NCBI GenBank assembly: GCA_902168185.1
Contig: CABHOV010000046.1
Coordinates: 372,001-436,000 of the forward strand
DNA length: 64,000 nt
Source: an uncultured Bacteroides sp.
GTDB taxonomy: Bacteria; Bacteroidota; Bacteroidia; Cytophagales; Cyclobacteriaceae
Direction: 5' to 3'
A program made the position numbers and the translations under genes. The notes beneath the pieces are model-generated. The model had not been told where the DNA came from and did not search any database. It worked only from the letters and a program-made list of their open reading frames with translations. Positions 61,542 to 64,000 of this stretch are shown one piece after another (within the stretch, counting starts at the first letter, position 1; each line of letters begins with the position of its first letter).

Positions 61542-62348
61542 ATGGCTATGGATATTATAACATTCTCAGAGGGCTTGCAAAAGCGTATGAAAGACATTGA
61601 AGCGACCGGAACGGAGGATCTGGTTGCAATGGGTAAAGCGTTGAATACGATGCGTGAAATACTAACCGAATTGAAAGGATTTACCGTTACCTATAAATTC
61701 GCTGATGAACAACAAGAGATCCGGTTCTTCAAAGAAGTGAAACCCGTGTTACTAAGCCAGTATTATTACTACCGAAAGAAATTTGAAGTGCTATTATTTG
61801 ATTCCTTCCGGGACAGAAAGAGTCGTATCGATAACTACTATAAAGTACTCCAGAAGCTTCAGCACTTTGCCTATAAAAATCAATCATTCTATGAGTACTG
61901 TATCTCGGGCGCTACTTACCTTGATGGTCAATACTTCACCCGGAAGGGCAGCCAGTATTTACCCGTTGAAAAGGATGAAAAGTTTTCAACTCGTTACGAT
62001 GTAAAATTTGCCAAGATATTAGCGCATGAAATGATCAAGGATTATATACTTACTTCTCTCAGGAAATCAGAAAATAGCAAGGCTGATGCGTCATACAATC
62101 CTCTTCAATGGACTGCTCAAAAGGTGGCGCTGGTTGAACTTATATATGCGCTTCACGCTGCCGGTGTGTTCAACTACGGAAAGACGGATGTCAAACAGAT
62201 GGTTGATTGTTTTGAAGAAGTTTTTTCAATTGATCTTGGAAATTATGCAAGGGTATTCTCGGAGATCAGAATCCGCAAGAGTGGGCAAACAAATTTTATA
62301 GATCTGATGAAAAATCGGCTACACGAAGTCATTGAAAGAATGTCATAA
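61542..62348 (+). CDS. RteC-family regulator
   Basis: A protein of 268 residues. The C-terminal half carries the RteC pattern: LQWTAQKVALVELIYALHAA, GVFNYGKTDVKQMVDCFEEV and IRKSGQTNFIDLMKNRL. In Bacteroides conjugative transposons RteC switches on excision. It lies 14 bp after the coupling-protein gene and is probably in the same operon, which also suggests that an excision module once accompanied these genes. Confidence 0.85.
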   Translation: MAMDIITFSEGLQKRMKDIEATGTEDLVAMGKALNTMREILTELKGFTVTYKFADEQQEIRFFKEVKPVLLSQYYYYRKKFEVLLFDSFRDRKSRIDNYYKVLQKLQHFAYKNQSFYEYCISGATYLDGQYFTRKGSQYLPVEKDEKFSTRYDVKFAKILAHEMIKDYILTSLRKSENSKADASYNPLQWTAQKVALVELIYALHAAGVFNYGKTDVKQMVDCFEEVFSIDLGNYARVFSEIRIRKSGQTNFIDLMKNRLHEVIERMS

Positions 62349-62416
62349 AAAAATTTAAACAAGTTGTTGCGTCTTCCGCATCCATATTTTTAGTTCATTT
62401 CCAATACATCTTAAAA

Positions 62417-62905
62417 ATGTCTATGCTTAAATATATTCTTCTTGCAGTATTACTCGTATTCATATTCATAATATGGGTCTTCTATGTAGCACTAGCCCCT
62501 ACTATCCGCGATTTTTCAGACACACCGGTATTCAAACAATTGATAGGTAAATCACTTGTCTTGCAACACCCTGCACGGGTGTATATTCTTCCGAAGGGGC
62601 TATACAATTTTTGTCCACCGCTATTAACCGTCAGGGAGATTCCAGCTTATCCGCTTAAATATGAGCTGCCTGCCGGCGCTCTTATTACCATCAGGTCGTT
62701 CAAAAGCTACAAGAATAACGCGGGCTCCGGCACAACGTCTTTCTATGCGTTAGGTGATTTTTTAGCAAATGATGGCGAGCAGGTAACTTTTGAGTATGCC
62801 TGGACTTATGAGCGTACAGTGGAGGAGGAAGATATGACAAAGTTACCGCTTGCCATCTGGCAGAAACCCGGTGAACCACCGATTGACTATCCCTATTCTG
62901 ATTAG
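62417..62905 (+). CDS. Hypothetical membrane-anchored protein
   Basis: A protein of 162 residues with one N-terminal hydrophobic helix (about 5-27) and a soluble beta-rich part (SLVLQHPARVYILPKGLYN, ITIRSFKSYKNNAG). No family recognised. It lies 68 bp after the RteC gene. Confidence 0.55.
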   Translation: MSMLKYILLAVLLVFIFIIWVFYVALAPTIRDFSDTPVFKQLIGKSLVLQHPARVYILPKGLYNFCPPLLTVREIPAYPLKYELPAGALITIRSFKSYKNNAGSGTTSFYALGDFLANDGEQVTFEYAWTYERTVEEEDMTKLPLAIWQKPGEPPIDYPYSD

Positions 62906-63106
62906 AAGGTCGCTACCAACAACTACCATAGCCGCCAATCTGTAAGCTTCCCTAAAAGTAGAAGTAACTGAATCAGCTACATTACCCCATTACGTACTAT
63001 AGTTCCAAAGCCATTGTTAATTCGATTTAAGTCAATTCCTCTTCATCAAAATCAATCAGCCTCTTTCACTATAAAGATCGAAAATAACGTTTTTACTTTG
63101 CACCCT

Positions 63107-64000
63107 ATGTTTAGTTACAGCAGGTCAGGAGTAGCGACGATAACTTTACTTCTATCAATAAGTATATGCAGCAATTTACAAGGGCAGAATATAGTGGACT
63201 CTTGTTTTCTATCTATTAAAACTCTGGGGAAATATGCTGGCTCAGCAGATTTGGTTAACGTATGTCATTGTGATAATTATTACGAAGCATCCGATCTTAT
63301 GGAATGGAATGAAGTAACCAAGTCCTGGGATGGGAAACTACCCAATAACCCTACAGTTAATCTTCCCCCACCTCCTGGTGGTTGTTTGTCAAGAGCGATA
63401 TGGGTCGGTAGTCCCGGATGGACACCCAATGGAGAAGCTTTTGCTCTACGTCTTGACCAACCCCTTGAAGCTGGACAGAAATATAGTTTTCCATTTACCT
63501 ATGCTGCCGACGGCCGAGACTCTGAAGAAGGATTTGCACCGCTCATATATACTTACTATGAACCAAAATTTTTCTCAAATTATGCTTTGGACACACTACC
63601 AAAAGCACAAAATGAATGGATAACTAATTCTGTATCCTTTACTGCCGCTCAAAAACAGGATGGACACAATTGGTTAATTATACATGCCTATGACAAATCA
63701 GGAACAATCTTATCCGGATGCAAGCAACGGAATCCTATAAAGAAAAACTTTTTCGCCGGAGACACAGCGCTTTGTCAACAAGAGTCTATTCGCCTTCACG
63801 CTCCTTATGGGAATTCCTTTACCTATGAATGGAACACGGGAGACCAAAGCGATTCGATCGATGCCAACGAACCAGGGAAATATAGCGTTGCGGTAAAGTA
63901 CTATAACTGCCAGGAAAAGGATTCCATTAATCTCATAGCCACAGACTGCGAAGTAAGAATGAATATGCCTAATATCTTTACCCCCAACAGTGATGGACTC
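63107..64000 (+). CDS. T9SS-exported protein with CHU_C domain, partial at window end
   Basis: The frame is open from ATG 63107 to the window edge (298 codons). A signal peptide covers about 1-26. The body is a beta-rich surface domain (RLDQPLEAGQKYSFPFTY), then a Cys-containing segment that resembles SprB or PKD-like repeats (TAL-like CQQESIRLHA, YEWNTGDQSDSIDA). The last visible residues are MPNIFTPNSDGL, the opening of the type B sorting domain for type IX secretion, so about 70 more residues are expected beyond the edge. Confidence 0.75.
   Translation, partial: MFSYSRSGVATITLLLSISICSNLQGQNIVDSCFLSIKTLGKYAGSADLVNVCHCDNYYEASDLMEWNEVTKSWDGKLPNNPTVNLPPPPGGCLSRAIWVGSPGWTPNGEAFALRLDQPLEAGQKYSFPFTYAADGRDSEEGFAPLIYTYYEPKFFSNYALDTLPKAQNEWITNSVSFTAAQKQDGHNWLIIHAYDKSGTILSGCKQRNPIKKNFFAGDTALCQQESIRLHAPYGNSFTYEWNTGDQSDSIDANEPGKYSVAVKYYNCQEKDSINLIATDCEVRMNMPNIFTPNSDGL

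Overview
The window looks like a chromosomal segment of a low-GC member of the Bacteroidota, most likely a cytophagalean. The evidence is a SusC/SusD pair, a FecI/FecR signalling cassette, type IX secretion sorting domains of the gliding-motility C-terminal type (30824-31477 and the gene running off the right end), a DUF6520-like/MauE pair, and mobilisation genes of the Bacteroidetes conjugative-transposon kind. No rRNA, intact tRNA, CRISPR array, integrase or transposase was seen.

Layout. 1-640: spacer with a dispersed repeat and a tRNA 3'-end relic. 644-5368: arsenic operon: a broken UPF0060/YnfA gene, arsR, arsM, trxB, a thioredoxin-type arsenate reductase with a hydrophobic leader, and dsbD. 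A transglutaminase-like protein follows. 7.3-20.9 kb: a protease-rich accessory region. It holds a trypsin-like/vWA tail-anchored protein, a PLAT-like protein, a TIG lipoprotein, an M64 zinc peptidase, an outer-membrane-like protein with a lipoprotein, and a three-gene operon whose two large products each carry one half of a NAL1-type trypsin-like protease. 20.9-22.3 kb: decayed sequence. 22.3-26.8 kb: small unrelated genes, all on the plus strand, separated by attC-like repeats and resembling a gene-cassette array without an integrase. 27.0-27.5 kb: two small conserved genes.

27.99-33.2 kb: FecI-like sigma factor, FecR, a small STN-plus-barrel protein, a T9SS-exported protein, a protein with a possible RteC-like tail, and a lipoprotein. 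33.2-41 kb: a defence block with a four-gene minus-strand operon (XRE regulator, gamma-class DNA methyltransferase, DExH helicase, GIY-YIG nuclease), then remnants of a DUF262 gene and a second XRE regulator. 41.4-48.7 kb: a nutrient-uptake operon (TlpA/DUF3738 protein, SusC, SusD, receiver protein) converging on DUF6520-like and MauE genes. 48.7-56.5 kb: a second defence block with HNH and DUF4365/solenoid genes on the minus strand and a HEPN / mini-zincin / CHAT-protease operon on the plus strand. 56.7-62.3 kb: a mobilisation module (truncated retropepsin-like gene, HhH protein, HTH protein, oriT-like hairpin cluster, MobC, relaxase, VirD4-type coupling protein, RteC). The window ends in a hypothetical gene and a partial T9SS-exported protein.

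The most promising undescribed systems are the split protease operon at 17.1-20.9 kb and the HEPN/zincin/CHAT operon at 52.6-56.5 kb with its DUF4365/HNH neighbours. Functions are read from motifs only; no database search was possible.
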